Below, one piece after another: positions 1-7,965 of a stretch of 64,000 nucleotides of DNA. The first letter of the stretch is position 1, and each line of letters begins with the position of its first letter. Both the position numbers and the translations under genes were made by a program. A model generated the notes under the pieces. It was not told the origin of the DNA and searched no databases. It saw only the letters and a list, made by a program, of their open reading frames with translations. Source of the stretch: UBA1181 sp963631545. GTDB taxonomy: Bacteria; Bacteroidota; Bacteroidia; Bacteroidales; Paludibacteraceae. The stretch is taken from positions 1-64,000 of the forward strand of contig CAVGRN010000007.1 in assembly GCA_963631545.1 (NCBI GenBank), read 5' to 3'.

Positions 1-250
1 AATTGAATCGTCGGTTCGTTTCGTTTTGATTCTATTACTGTCCGCTAAAACAATATTAACCATCACCCAACCTGTTGAATTAGAGAAGTTGGGTGGTCGG
101 CAAGTTATGTACAAGCCTAAACTTTCGGATGCTTCTTGAAGCATTAATTTCAACTCTTTGTCAGGGCATTAGTTTCTAACCGAAAAAACAAAAATCCACA
201 AAGCCATTATTTGAGGATTCTCATTTTGGGGACGCATTGATGAAGTCAGG
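1..250. other. Non-coding stretch downstream of guaA, no gene recognised
   Basis: No convincing gene is seen here. A plus-strand frame is open from the left edge (base 2) to a TGA at 137-139, giving 45 codons with no start in view and a C-terminus reading GGRQVMYKPKLSDAS. It could be the end of a gene lying mostly outside the window, but an open frame of this length at an edge is not rare by chance and I recognise no family. The stretch is more AT-rich than the genes to its right. Confidence 0.4.
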
Positions 251-289
251 AAAAACAAAACGGGATTGAACCAGTTGGTCCAACCCCGC
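251..289 (-). terminator. Rho-independent terminator of the guaA operon
   Basis: Read on the minus strand, a GC-rich stem of about 12 pairs (with two G-T wobbles) closes a loop of about four bases and is followed by TTTTGTTTTT. It lies 20-60 bases past the guaA stop codon, where the end of the parC to guaA transcript is expected. Confidence 0.8.
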
Positions 290-310
290 TTTTTCACTTC
301 CAGATCCTGA

Positions 311-2107
311 CTACTCCCACTCAATCGTTCCAGGAGGTTTGTGCGTAACATCATACCAGAGAGAGCCTGCCCCCTCGGCAACGAAACGTCCCCAAAGGCC
401 TTTCAGCAATGTCTGGTCAATTTCCGCGAAATTCGCCGTCATAGCTTCGGAACTATTCACCGGACGCATCACAATACAAGGTTTATCCTCCAAACGCAGC
501 GGCAACTGGACAACAGGCATCTGCCAAATCTTCTCGTACAGATCGTTTTCCTGCAAAAACTCCGTGCAGATATTGTCAAACTTGCGGAGCGAATCAAAAT
601 GCTTTTTCTCGGCGTACTGCTCCACCAACTTCGGCATTTCGTCCGAAACAGCGCCCACCTGCCAAATCACACGGTTAATCACCTTAAAACGGTTCACCAA
701 CTCCGTGCTATACTTCTCACACTCCCGCCAAGTGAGGTTGGGCGTGGTAAGCAAGAATGGCTGGGCGTAAGTTCTGCCGTCGCCCTGCACCCCGACACTC
801 TTCACTGGCAAGACCTTGCCCTGAATGTTATGCTCTTTCAAATAGGCATCCAACCCGTCGACATCCGTGTTGGAGGCAAACTCGCCAGTAGCGTCAGAGC
901 AAAGCAGACGAACGCCCAAACCAGGGCCAGGGAATGGGTGGCGCCACACCAAATTGTGCGGTATGCCCAACTCTTCGCCCAACATACGCACCTCGTCTTT
1001 GTACAAGTCTGCCAACGGCTCCAATAGCAATCCCTGCGCCATCAAGTCCATCACCTCTTTCACGCGGTTATGGTGCGTCTTGATCAAGTCTGCGTTCTTC
1101 GTTCCACCGCTTTCAATCGTGTCGGGATAAATCGTGCCTTGAGCAATCATCCACTCCTTCGGGTCAAGGTTCAGTTTCTTCATTTCTACATCCTTCACCT
1201 CCAAGAAAGTTGCGCCGATGGATTTGCGTTTCACCTCAGGTGCGGTAACACCTTTCAGTTTACCCAAGAAAGTATCCGTCGCATCCACAACACGCAGGTT
1301 CTGCATTCCTTCAGCCTTCAAAAACTCAATGATTTTGGCAGATTCGTCCATACGCATCATACCATTGTCGATGTGCAAGCCAAGCACGCGCTCCGTACCC
1401 AACACACGGTTCAGCAACACAAAAGCGACTGTGCTATCAACACCGCCCGAAACGAGCAAGAACACCTTTCTATCGCCCACTTCGCGTTTGATTTTCTCAG
1501 AAATCAGCGGCATATAACTCTTCATATTCCAAGTGCGCTCGCATCCGCAGATAGAAATGAAATTGTCAAGAATCTTCATTCCGAATTTACTATGCGTAAC
1601 CTCTGGGTGGAATTGGATTCCGTAGATTTTTCGACTGTCGTTGGCGACTGCGGCAATCTCGCAATCCTTGGTAGAGGCGATGATTTTGTAGCCGTCCGGG
1701 AGTTTCTCCACCTGGTCGCCGTGGCTCATCCACATTGGAGAGGAGAGTGGAATATCTTTCAACAAAGGATGTTGAGGTTCTTTCAGATTCAAATCGGCAA
1801 TGCCATACTCCTTCACTTTGCCGGGTTTCACGACACCGCCCAACTGCGACGCCATCAACTGGTGTCCGTAGCAGATTCCCAACTTAGGGACTGGGATATT
1901 TAGAATCTCGGGATTGTATTCGGGTGCGTCCTCGGCATAAACGCTCGACGGCCCGCCGCTGTAAATAATACCCTTCGCCCCCTTGAACTCGTCAACGGGA
2001 GCCGTTGGAGATACTATCTCGGTGAAGACACCCAAACGGCGGACGCGGTTGGCTATCAGGTGCGCATACTGCCCGCCAAAATCCAATACGATGATTTTTT
2101 CTTGCAT
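311..2107 (-). CDS. guaA: GMP synthase (glutamine-hydrolysing), long form
   Basis: This cytosolic enzyme converts XMP to GMP with ATP and glutamine, the last step of guanine nucleotide synthesis. The class I amidotransferase domain covers about residues 1-190, with nucleophile Cys79 in GICYGHQ and His167/Glu169 in FHPEV. The ATP pyrophosphatase domain follows, with the P-loop SGGVDS at 220-225. The C-terminus ends in KPPGTIEWE, the family signature. At 598 residues it is clearly longer than the usual bacterial enzyme of about 510-525. The extra length lies in the dimerisation part after RHPFPGPGLG, and the block VLPVKSVGVQGDGRTY resembles the long eukaryotic-type enzymes. It is the last gene of a minus-strand run, 21 bases after aroK. 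Function is secure; the likeness to the long type is from memory of those sequences. Confidence 0.97.
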   Translation of the reverse strand: MQEKIIVLDFGGQYAHLIANRVRRLGVFTEIVSPTAPVDEFKGAKGIIYSGGPSSVYAEDAPEYNPEILNIPVPKLGICYGHQLMASQLGGVVKPGKVKEYGIADLNLKEPQHPLLKDIPLSSPMWMSHGDQVEKLPDGYKIIASTKDCEIAAVANDSRKIYGIQFHPEVTHSKFGMKILDNFISICGCERTWNMKSYMPLISEKIKREVGDRKVFLLVSGGVDSTVAFVLLNRVLGTERVLGLHIDNGMMRMDESAKIIEFLKAEGMQNLRVVDATDTFLGKLKGVTAPEVKRKSIGATFLEVKDVEMKKLNLDPKEWMIAQGTIYPDTIESGGTKNADLIKTHHNRVKEVMDLMAQGLLLEPLADLYKDEVRMLGEELGIPHNLVWRHPFPGPGLGVRLLCSDATGEFASNTDVDGLDAYLKEHNIQGKVLPVKSVGVQGDGRTYAQPFLLTTPNLTWRECEKYSTELVNRFKVINRVIWQVGAVSDEMPKLVEQYAEKKHFDSLRKFDNICTEFLQENDLYEKIWQMPVVQLPLRLEDKPCIVMRPVNSSEAMTANFAEIDQTLLKGLWGRFVAEGAGSLWYDVTHKPPGTIEWE

Positions 2108-2128
2108 GAGTTATATTCTCGTTTTCAA

Positions 2129-2644
2129 TTATTTATCTAATAGTAGTTTATCAAAAAGCTCGTCCGACTCGTCCATAGAGTCGATGACGTGCTTTGCCTT
2201 CATATAAAACGGCTCGCGTTGTTTCAGCGCATCGGTGATGAACTGCAGCAGCTCCTCTTCCGACTTGTCGCGAAGCAACGGACGATTTTGGCGGGCGGTT
2301 TTCAGATAACGGAACAGCCCCTCGGGCGTTGCTTTGAGATAGACAGTTTCGCCACACTCATTCATTAAGTCCATATTGTCGAAGAAGCACGCCGTGCCAC
2401 CACCCGTAGAGATGATGACATCCTCGAAAGCGGAGACCTCTTCAAGCATAGCACGCTCCGCCTTGCGGAACCCATCTTCGCCACGTTCTGCAAAGATCTG
2501 CGAAATCGGGCGGAAGAAACGACGCTCGATGTATGCGTCTAAATCAATGAAATCCTTGCCGTATTTCTTCGACAAGCGCTTGCCGGTATGAGTCTTTCCG
2601 CAGCCCATATAACCGACCAAAAAAATTCTTTTACCAACTATCAT
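2129..2644 (-). CDS. aroK: Shikimate kinase
   Basis: It phosphorylates shikimate to shikimate-3-phosphate in the chorismate pathway, in the cytosol. The Walker A motif GYMGCGKT is at residues 11-18, the shikimate-binding DLD at 34-36, and a glycine-rich STGGGTA segment near residue 80. The length of 171 residues is normal for the family. A longer reading frame begins further upstream, but that part lies inside the preceding gene and has no kinase features. The ATG at 2644 places the P-loop eleven residues from the start, as expected. This start overlaps the end of the TonB-domain gene by 14 bases, which suggests translational coupling. guaA follows in the same direction. Confidence 0.95.
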   Translation of the reverse strand: MIVGKRIFLVGYMGCGKTHTGKRLSKKYGKDFIDLDAYIERRFFRPISQIFAERGEDGFRKAERAMLEEVSAFEDVIISTGGGTACFFDNMDLMNECGETVYLKATPEGLFRYLKTARQNRPLLRDKSEEELLQFITDALKQREPFYMKAKHVIDSMDESDELFDKLLLDK

Positions 2645-3272
2645 CCCACTGCACATTATCGTATTTACCACCACCAGAACTGCTGCTACTGCCGCTATCC
2701 TCTTCCGACCAATCGACAGATGTGTCTTCATCACCCCAGAAGTCGCCATACTCGCTCTCAGGTGGCGGCGGCATCGCATTACGGGTGAACTTCACGGGAA
2801 TAATCAACGCCACCTTCACACGCTCGCCGTACATATCGCCCGGCTTGAACGTGGGCAGTCCCGACACGATACGCAACGCTTCAGCGTCATACGCATCGTT
2901 CACAGACTGGATGATTTCTGTTCTCGACGGCTTCCCGCATCGGTCTATCACCACTTGCACTGCCACAGTGCCTTTGGCAAGCACCTCAACAGGTTCTTTC
3001 TGCCCTGGCAGCGTGTCATACGATTCCACCACATACGGATATTCCATATTATCGTGGATGTAGCGCGTTAGCTGCACATCGCCGCCGTGCGGGAACTCCG
3101 GCAGATTCAGGGCTGCCGGCCATTTGCTGTACGTTCCGCCGAAGATCTCCGACTCCTGATTGTCAACACAGCCAGGGTAAAGATCCTCAAACTCCGCATA
3201 GGGGTCTTGCGCACCAGCCACAAAGGCAAAGACGCAAAGCAGGAATGAAATTATGAACGATTTTCGGGTCAC
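2631..3272 (-). CDS. Secreted protein with TonB C-terminal domain
   Basis: The protein has an N-terminal signal peptide (hydrophobic core ending FVAGAQ). A TonB-type C-terminal domain lies in its middle to distal part, with the typical VAVQVVIDRCGKP and LRIVSGLPTFKPG segments. It lacks the proline-rich periplasm-spanning spacer of classical TonB, and its signal looks cleavable rather than a stable anchor. It is therefore probably a periplasmic or envelope protein of the TonB_C family, not the main energy transducer. The C-terminus after the domain is acidic and then rich in Ser and Gly. I chose the GTG at 3272, ten bases after the parC stop, because it gives a compact signal peptide. An ATG at 3305, overlapping parC by 23 bases, is the alternative. 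Its substrate is unknown. Confidence 0.75.
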   Translation of the reverse strand: MTRKSFIISFLLCVFAFVAGAQDPYAEFEDLYPGCVDNQESEIFGGTYSKWPAALNLPEFPHGGDVQLTRYIHDNMEYPYVVESYDTLPGQKEPVEVLAKGTVAVQVVIDRCGKPSRTEIIQSVNDAYDAEALRIVSGLPTFKPGDMYGERVKVALIIPVKFTRNAMPPPPESEYGDFWGDEDTSVDWSEEDSGSSSSSGGGKYDNVQWDDSW

Positions 3273-3282
3273 GCTGAAAATT

Positions 3283-5943
3283 TTAGAACAACGACATTTG
3301 ACCATTCTCATCAGTTTTGCTGGACGAGTCATCCGAGTCGTCAACCTCCACAGGTGGCACTTCCTCCGGTTCTTCCTCGGGGAAGCGCAAAGGCTCGATC
3401 TCATCGATCTTTGCAATTTCCCAGGTGTGGAGTCGTTTACCTTTCGCCTTCATTCCCTTCACACCGATAAACTCGTCTACGTCGATAATAATCGGCTGAC
3501 GATGGGCGTCAACACCACCAAAGGTAAGTTGCACGCGAGGGTACGGCGTGTCGGTCAGCAAAAGCATAACAGACTTCGGATTATCGCTGACAAAATTAAG
3601 TTTTTTATTAGTAACCTCTAAGACAAACCTCTTAATATATTTATAACCCTCATTGGCATCGAACAAGGCAACCGTCCACACCTTTTTTGGATTAAACTTT
3701 TCAACAACCATCACATCGTCCTCGAAATGCACTGTGTCATCAAATCCAGAAAGGTAATATTCGCCTTTCTTCGTGACAACCAATATCTTATCGTCTGTTT
3801 GGAACTCGCCAAGCAACTCGCCTCGCCCATCATAGTTAAGCCGCAGCACATCCCTGTCGAACCAAACCGACCGACCGCCCAAAGTGGACGAACCCCTATG
3901 CTTCAAGACGATTTTCAAGACTTCGTTTTTCGAAAGGATATTCCCGACAGACTGGCGACCCTTAATGGCAAGTTCACCGAAATCGCGTTCAAAGACGGAA
4001 ACCTTCAACCTCAACTTCGGTTTCAACGTAACCTTAATCACCTCAGCCTCAGCATTTTGATTAGCCGAAAAATAGAGGATTTTAGAGCCAGGCGTTCCCT
4101 GCGTCATATCGTAATCCTTGTCGCGCATAACGCCTGTTACGGCAAAACGCTTGATGAAGGAGCTTCCAGCCTTCCCATCGCGGTAAACCACATTATAGAC
4201 CGTGCGTTTATCGTTTTTCTTGAAGACATTCACATAGAGCAAATCCTTGCCGAAGTACTTTTTATCTTGCACCTTCGTGATTTGATATTTTCCGTCTTTA
4301 TGAACCACAATCACATCATCAATGTCAGAGCAATTGCACACGAACTCATCCTTTTTCAGGCCCATACCGACGAATCCCTCCTGCCAGTTGACATAAAGTT
4401 TCTCGTTTGCCTCCACCACTTTGGTAGTCTGGATTGTCTCGAACGAGCGGATCTCAGTCAGACGAGGGTAGTGCGAACCATACTTCTCCTTCAAGGATTT
4501 ATACCAGGCAATGGTGTATGCCACAAGGTGCGAAAGGTTATAGTCAATATCTTCAATTTGCTGCTTTAACGCCACAATCTGTTCCTCCGCCTTATCCGAA
4601 TTAAATTTCAGGATTCTCGCCATCTTGATCTCCAAAAGGCGCAACAGATCATCTCGCGTAACATCACGAATCAGCAAGTCGCGGAAGGGTTCGAGGCGCA
4701 AAGCGATATGGTCGAGTGCCGCCTGCGTGTTTTTACTATCCTCGAATTTCTTGTCTTTATAGATGCGCTCTTCAATGAATATTTTTTCCAACGAGCAGAA
4801 GTTGAGTTGCTCGGAGAGCTCGCCACGGCGAACATTCAGTTCCTTGCCGAGGATGTCTTTCGTCCTATCGACAGAGTACTTTAAGATGGAATGGACATTG
4901 GTGAAGAGCGGTTTGTCATTGCAAATCACGCAACAGTTGGGCGAGACGCTCACCTCGCAATCCGTGAAAGCATAGAGGGCATCGATCGTCTTGTCCGACG
5001 ATGTTTTCGCTTCGAGATGCACAATCAGCTCCGCCTTGTCGGACGTGTTATCCTCCACTTTGCGGATGCTGATTTTTCCCTTATCATTGGCAGACACGAT
5101 GGATTCCAAAAGGGAATCGGTCGTCGTACCGAAAGGCACATCCGAGATTATCAGTGTCTTGTTATCTAACTTGTTGATTTTCGCACGGATACGCACTCTT
5201 CCTCCGCGTTCGCCATCGTTGTAGCGAGACACATCGAGCAAGCCGCCCGTTTGGAAATCCGGGTAAAGTTCAAAATCCTCGCCGCTCAGGTAGGCGATAG
5301 CGGCATCAATGATTTCATTGAAATTATGCGGAAGAATCTTGGACGAAAGACCGACGGCGATACCGTCCACGCCCTGAGCCAAAAGAAGCGGGAATTTCAC
5401 CGGAAGCGTAACCGGCTCTTTGTTTCTACCGTCATAGGACGACATCCAGTCCGTAATCTTCGGACTATACAAAACATCCAGTGCGAACTTAGACAAGCGT
5501 GCCTCAATGTAACGTGGCGCTGCGGCGTCGTCGCCCGTAAGGATGTTACCCCAGTTCCCTTGCGTATCAATCAGAAGATCTTTCTGTCCCAACGTCACCA
5601 AAGCACCGCCGATTGAAGCGTCGCCGTGGGGGTGGAATTGCATCGTCTGACCGATGATGTTGGCAACCTTGTTGTAACGTCCGTCATCAATACGCTGCAT
5701 AGCGTGGAGTATGCGTCGCTGCACTGGTTTTAGCCCGTCCTCCAAATGAGGCACGGCACGCTCCAGAATCACAGCCGAAGCATAGTCAAGATACCATTTT
5801 TGGAACATTCCAGGCAGATGAGTAACATCGTCGTCAATCTCGATGTGGCATTTCCCGGTGGAAGGATCATCAAAAATCGCATCTTCATCTCCGTTCTCAA
5901 TGTCTTGATTGTCTAAGTCTTGATTATCTTTTTCGTCCGACAT
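3283..5943 (-). CDS. parC: DNA topoisomerase IV / gyrase subunit A (ParC-like)
   Basis: This is the breakage-reunion subunit of a type IIA topoisomerase, which with ParE decatenates or relaxes chromosomal DNA. The catalytic tyrosine is Tyr145 in AAPRYIEARL. The preceding HPHGDASIGGALV block (about 104-116) is the conserved region around the quinolone site. The winged-helix and tower regions follow to about residue 500, then a beta-rich C-terminal domain and an acidic tail ending QMSLF. The length of 886 residues fits the Bacteroidetes ParC type. No parE is in the window, so the choice between parC and gyrA rests on general resemblance and the divergent C-terminal domain. It is the first gene of the run leading to guaA. 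Confidence 0.9.
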   Translation of the reverse strand: MSDEKDNQDLDNQDIENGDEDAIFDDPSTGKCHIEIDDDVTHLPGMFQKWYLDYASAVILERAVPHLEDGLKPVQRRILHAMQRIDDGRYNKVANIIGQTMQFHPHGDASIGGALVTLGQKDLLIDTQGNWGNILTGDDAAAPRYIEARLSKFALDVLYSPKITDWMSSYDGRNKEPVTLPVKFPLLLAQGVDGIAVGLSSKILPHNFNEIIDAAIAYLSGEDFELYPDFQTGGLLDVSRYNDGERGGRVRIRAKINKLDNKTLIISDVPFGTTTDSLLESIVSANDKGKISIRKVEDNTSDKAELIVHLEAKTSSDKTIDALYAFTDCEVSVSPNCCVICNDKPLFTNVHSILKYSVDRTKDILGKELNVRRGELSEQLNFCSLEKIFIEERIYKDKKFEDSKNTQAALDHIALRLEPFRDLLIRDVTRDDLLRLLEIKMARILKFNSDKAEEQIVALKQQIEDIDYNLSHLVAYTIAWYKSLKEKYGSHYPRLTEIRSFETIQTTKVVEANEKLYVNWQEGFVGMGLKKDEFVCNCSDIDDVIVVHKDGKYQITKVQDKKYFGKDLLYVNVFKKNDKRTVYNVVYRDGKAGSSFIKRFAVTGVMRDKDYDMTQGTPGSKILYFSANQNAEAEVIKVTLKPKLRLKVSVFERDFGELAIKGRQSVGNILSKNEVLKIVLKHRGSSTLGGRSVWFDRDVLRLNYDGRGELLGEFQTDDKILVVTKKGEYYLSGFDDTVHFEDDVMVVEKFNPKKVWTVALFDANEGYKYIKRFVLEVTNKKLNFVSDNPKSVMLLLTDTPYPRVQLTFGGVDAHRQPIIIDVDEFIGVKGMKAKGKRLHTWEIAKIDEIEPLRFPEEEPEEVPPVEVDDSDDSSSKTDENGQMSLF

Positions 5944-6105
5944 AGCAAATTAGTTTACATCAACAAAACCAGTTCGTCCTTTCATCGGGAAGGACGTTCC
6001 AATACGTTTTGTAAAGATACAAAAAAGAGGGGAAAAAGAAAAAGGAGGAACGAAACGCTCCTCCTCAGTCCAACTAAAAATCTCAAATTATGGAAAATTA
6101 TGACG

Positions 6106-6187
6106 TGCGGGTAAAGGGACTCGAACCCATAAGCCTCGCGGCACCAGATCCTAAGTCTGGCGCGTCTACCAATTTCGCCATACCCGC
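6106..6187 (-). tRNA. tRNA-Leu (anticodon UAG)
   Basis: A full cloverleaf folds on the minus strand. The acceptor GCGGGTA pairs with TACCCGC, the anticodon stem CCAGA/TCTGG holds the loop CTTAGGA (anticodon TAG), and there is a variable arm of class II size and a T-loop TTCGAGT. No CCA is encoded. The T-stem contains one apparent T-T mismatch at the second pair. A Bacteroides-type -7 box lies just upstream. Confidence 0.96.
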
Positions 6188-6201
6188 CTTTAAATTCGCC
6201 G

Positions 6202-6230
6202 CAAAGATAGGAAACCGCAGCCGAAAAAGC
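6202..6230 (-). promoter_or_regulatory. Promoter of tRNA-Leu
   Basis: Read on the minus strand, TATCTTTG (6202-6209) matches the Bacteroides -7 consensus TAnnTTTG and ends 14 bases before the tRNA. A weaker CTTG lies about 20 bases further upstream, in the place of the -33 TTTG box. Confidence 0.7.
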
Positions 6231-6239
6231 AAGTTTTAA

Positions 6240-6277
6240 ATGCAAAAAGTGGATGTGCAATATTGCACATCCACTTT
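6240..6277 (-). terminator. Terminator of the SusCD operon (32-bp perfect palindrome)
   Basis: Bases 6246-6277 form a perfect 32-base inverted repeat (arms of 16) centred on AATATT. It lies 28 bases past the stop of the glycan-binding lipoprotein gene and, on the minus strand, is followed by a short T-run. It is best read as a rho-independent terminator. The perfect symmetry could also let it bind a dimeric protein. Confidence 0.75.
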
Positions 6278-6305
6278 CCATTACAGATTCTAACCCAAAA
6301 ACCGA

Positions 6306-7937
6306 TTAGAATGGATATTGAGATCCTGAGGTTACGCCATCGTACTTAGAGAAGCGAGCGCCGCCGCCGTCCTCTGGCACGATACGGAAGTTATCCATAG
6401 CGAAGAACATATACTCGTTGAAACCACCATATTTCTTTTGGAAATCGGTGTTTTCACCTCCCGCATGCAAGAAGAAGTTATAGAAGTCTGTTGCGTCAAA
6501 TCCACCACAGTGTTTTGATGCCTTGTATGCGGTAAAAATACCCCTATCTGAAATAGCGTACGAGAAATTACCGCCATCACCAGTGGTCAACGGCACACAA
6601 ACCGTCATCCAACCATGGGAAGTATAATAGCCTTCCTTAAATTCAGAAGTTCCATTATCCTCGTCAACGGTGTATTTACCCATATGAAGCCATGCACCTG
6701 GCACACCCGTGCTGCTATTGCAAACGATAGAACCATCCTCTGCTTCGTCCTTGTCTTTGTTAGACGTGAAATCTCTTGCGATATAGCAGTCCTTGTACGC
6801 TCTCCTCTTGTCTATCGTATAGACATTCGGAACAATGGTTTTATCCTCTGAAGAATACTTAGAGAACACCATATACAACTGAGAGCAAGTTGGCAAGCAC
6901 TTAGGGATATAAACCTCGAACTTCAAGCAAAGTCCCTCTACACTTTCCGAATTTTCCCAAGGACCCAACAAGTTCTTCTTCGGAAGGTCAGGGAAAGAAG
7001 TGTATGGTGTCAGATACAAATAACTGATAGGATCGTATCCAGCAGCGTAAGTCAACACTTGATACAAGCCGTTACATCCCTTAGGGAACTCGCCGCCCAA
7101 CATCTGACGAATCTGAGCATAATCTTCGGTCTTATCGCCAATGACATCTGGATTCCAATCCAATTCGCCAACCTTAAACGCACCAGTCGTAGTTTCGCCT
7201 GCGCTAAGGCTATCGAAATCCAACCAGATATTACGCGTATCGCGGAACAACATCTTAGAGTAAGAGAGACCATGAGAGTTAGAAACGCCCAAAAGTGATG
7301 AGTTAGGAATTCCCTCTGGCACGATAATCTGCAACTCCGCATTGTCGTGGTTGATCATAAACGAAGTGCTTGCCAAAGGATATTTTGTTCCCGTAGGGTT
7401 GCCTTCTGCATCGGCAGACTCGAACCAAACCTTCAATGAATCACCATTCTGCGAATCGTCAATGAACGCACTACCGAACACACGAAGCGTATCGCCGTCT
7501 GGAACGAACTCTGAGTAGAACAACTTGATAGACGGAGCAGGCACAGGCTTTAAAATGTTGTATTCAACACGGCAACCATTGTTGGAAACCAACAGAACCT
7601 TCTCAGTGTGAATCAAGTTTGCATCACTCTTCATCGTGATGATGATGTTCTTGTCGGTAATGAACGTAGGGTTCAAAGTAACCGCATACTGAACACCCGT
7701 AGAATCGACCAAGTACGCCTCGCGGGTAGTCGAAAGACCGGTACCTCTAATCACAACCGTCTGTTCAGAACTCAACTGGTCCAAAGCCGAATTGATGGAA
7801 TCTGACGACGAGATGTAAGAGATTTTATACGCATCGCAGTTGCAATTGGTGCAGTTTGAGTCCTCACAAGAGGACATCAAACCCGCAAAAGCCAATGGAA
7901 GAGCAACCGACGATAAAAATTTATTTTTCAGTTTCAT
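6306..7937 (-). CDS. SusE/F-position surface glycan-binding lipoprotein
   Basis: A lipoprotein signal ends with LMSSC, giving lipidated Cys24 followed by Glu-Asp. Acidic residues here fit the Bacteroidetes export signal for surface lipoproteins. A short cysteine-rich stretch (C29, C32, C34) follows. Residues of about 40-230 contain tandem beta-sandwich segments of the IPT/TIG sort (for example VVIRGTGLS and LRVFGSAF). The second half resembles the C-terminal glycan-binding domain of SGBP proteins. It is the third gene after SusC and SusD, 28 bases from SusD, so it probably helps capture the ligand at the cell surface. The glycan cannot be told from sequence, and no polysaccharide-degrading enzyme lies nearby. 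Confidence 0.85.
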   Translation of the reverse strand: MKLKNKFLSSVALPLAFAGLMSSCEDSNCTNCNCDAYKISYISSSDSINSALDQLSSEQTVVIRGTGLSTTREAYLVDSTGVQYAVTLNPTFITDKNIIITMKSDANLIHTEKVLLVSNNGCRVEYNILKPVPAPSIKLFYSEFVPDGDTLRVFGSAFIDDSQNGDSLKVWFESADAEGNPTGTKYPLASTSFMINHDNAELQIIVPEGIPNSSLLGVSNSHGLSYSKMLFRDTRNIWLDFDSLSAGETTTGAFKVGELDWNPDVIGDKTEDYAQIRQMLGGEFPKGCNGLYQVLTYAAGYDPISYLYLTPYTSFPDLPKKNLLGPWENSESVEGLCLKFEVYIPKCLPTCSQLYMVFSKYSSEDKTIVPNVYTIDKRRAYKDCYIARDFTSNKDKDEAEDGSIVCNSSTGVPGAWLHMGKYTVDEDNGTSEFKEGYYTSHGWMTVCVPLTTGDGGNFSYAISDRGIFTAYKASKHCGGFDATDFYNFFLHAGGENTDFQKKYGGFNEYMFFAMDNFRIVPEDGGGARFSKYDGVTSGSQYPF

Positions 7938-7965
7938 CTTCTATCTGTTATAAATGTTTACTCAA

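Noticed and set aside
1070..1903. Long plus-strand frame (277 codons) opposite guaA
   Set aside because: It lies wholly on the opposite strand of a clearly conserved enzyme and shows no protein-family features.
5982..6281. Minus-strand frame across the tRNA-Leu gene
   Set aside because: It is explained by the tRNA and the terminator palindrome and has no family likeness.
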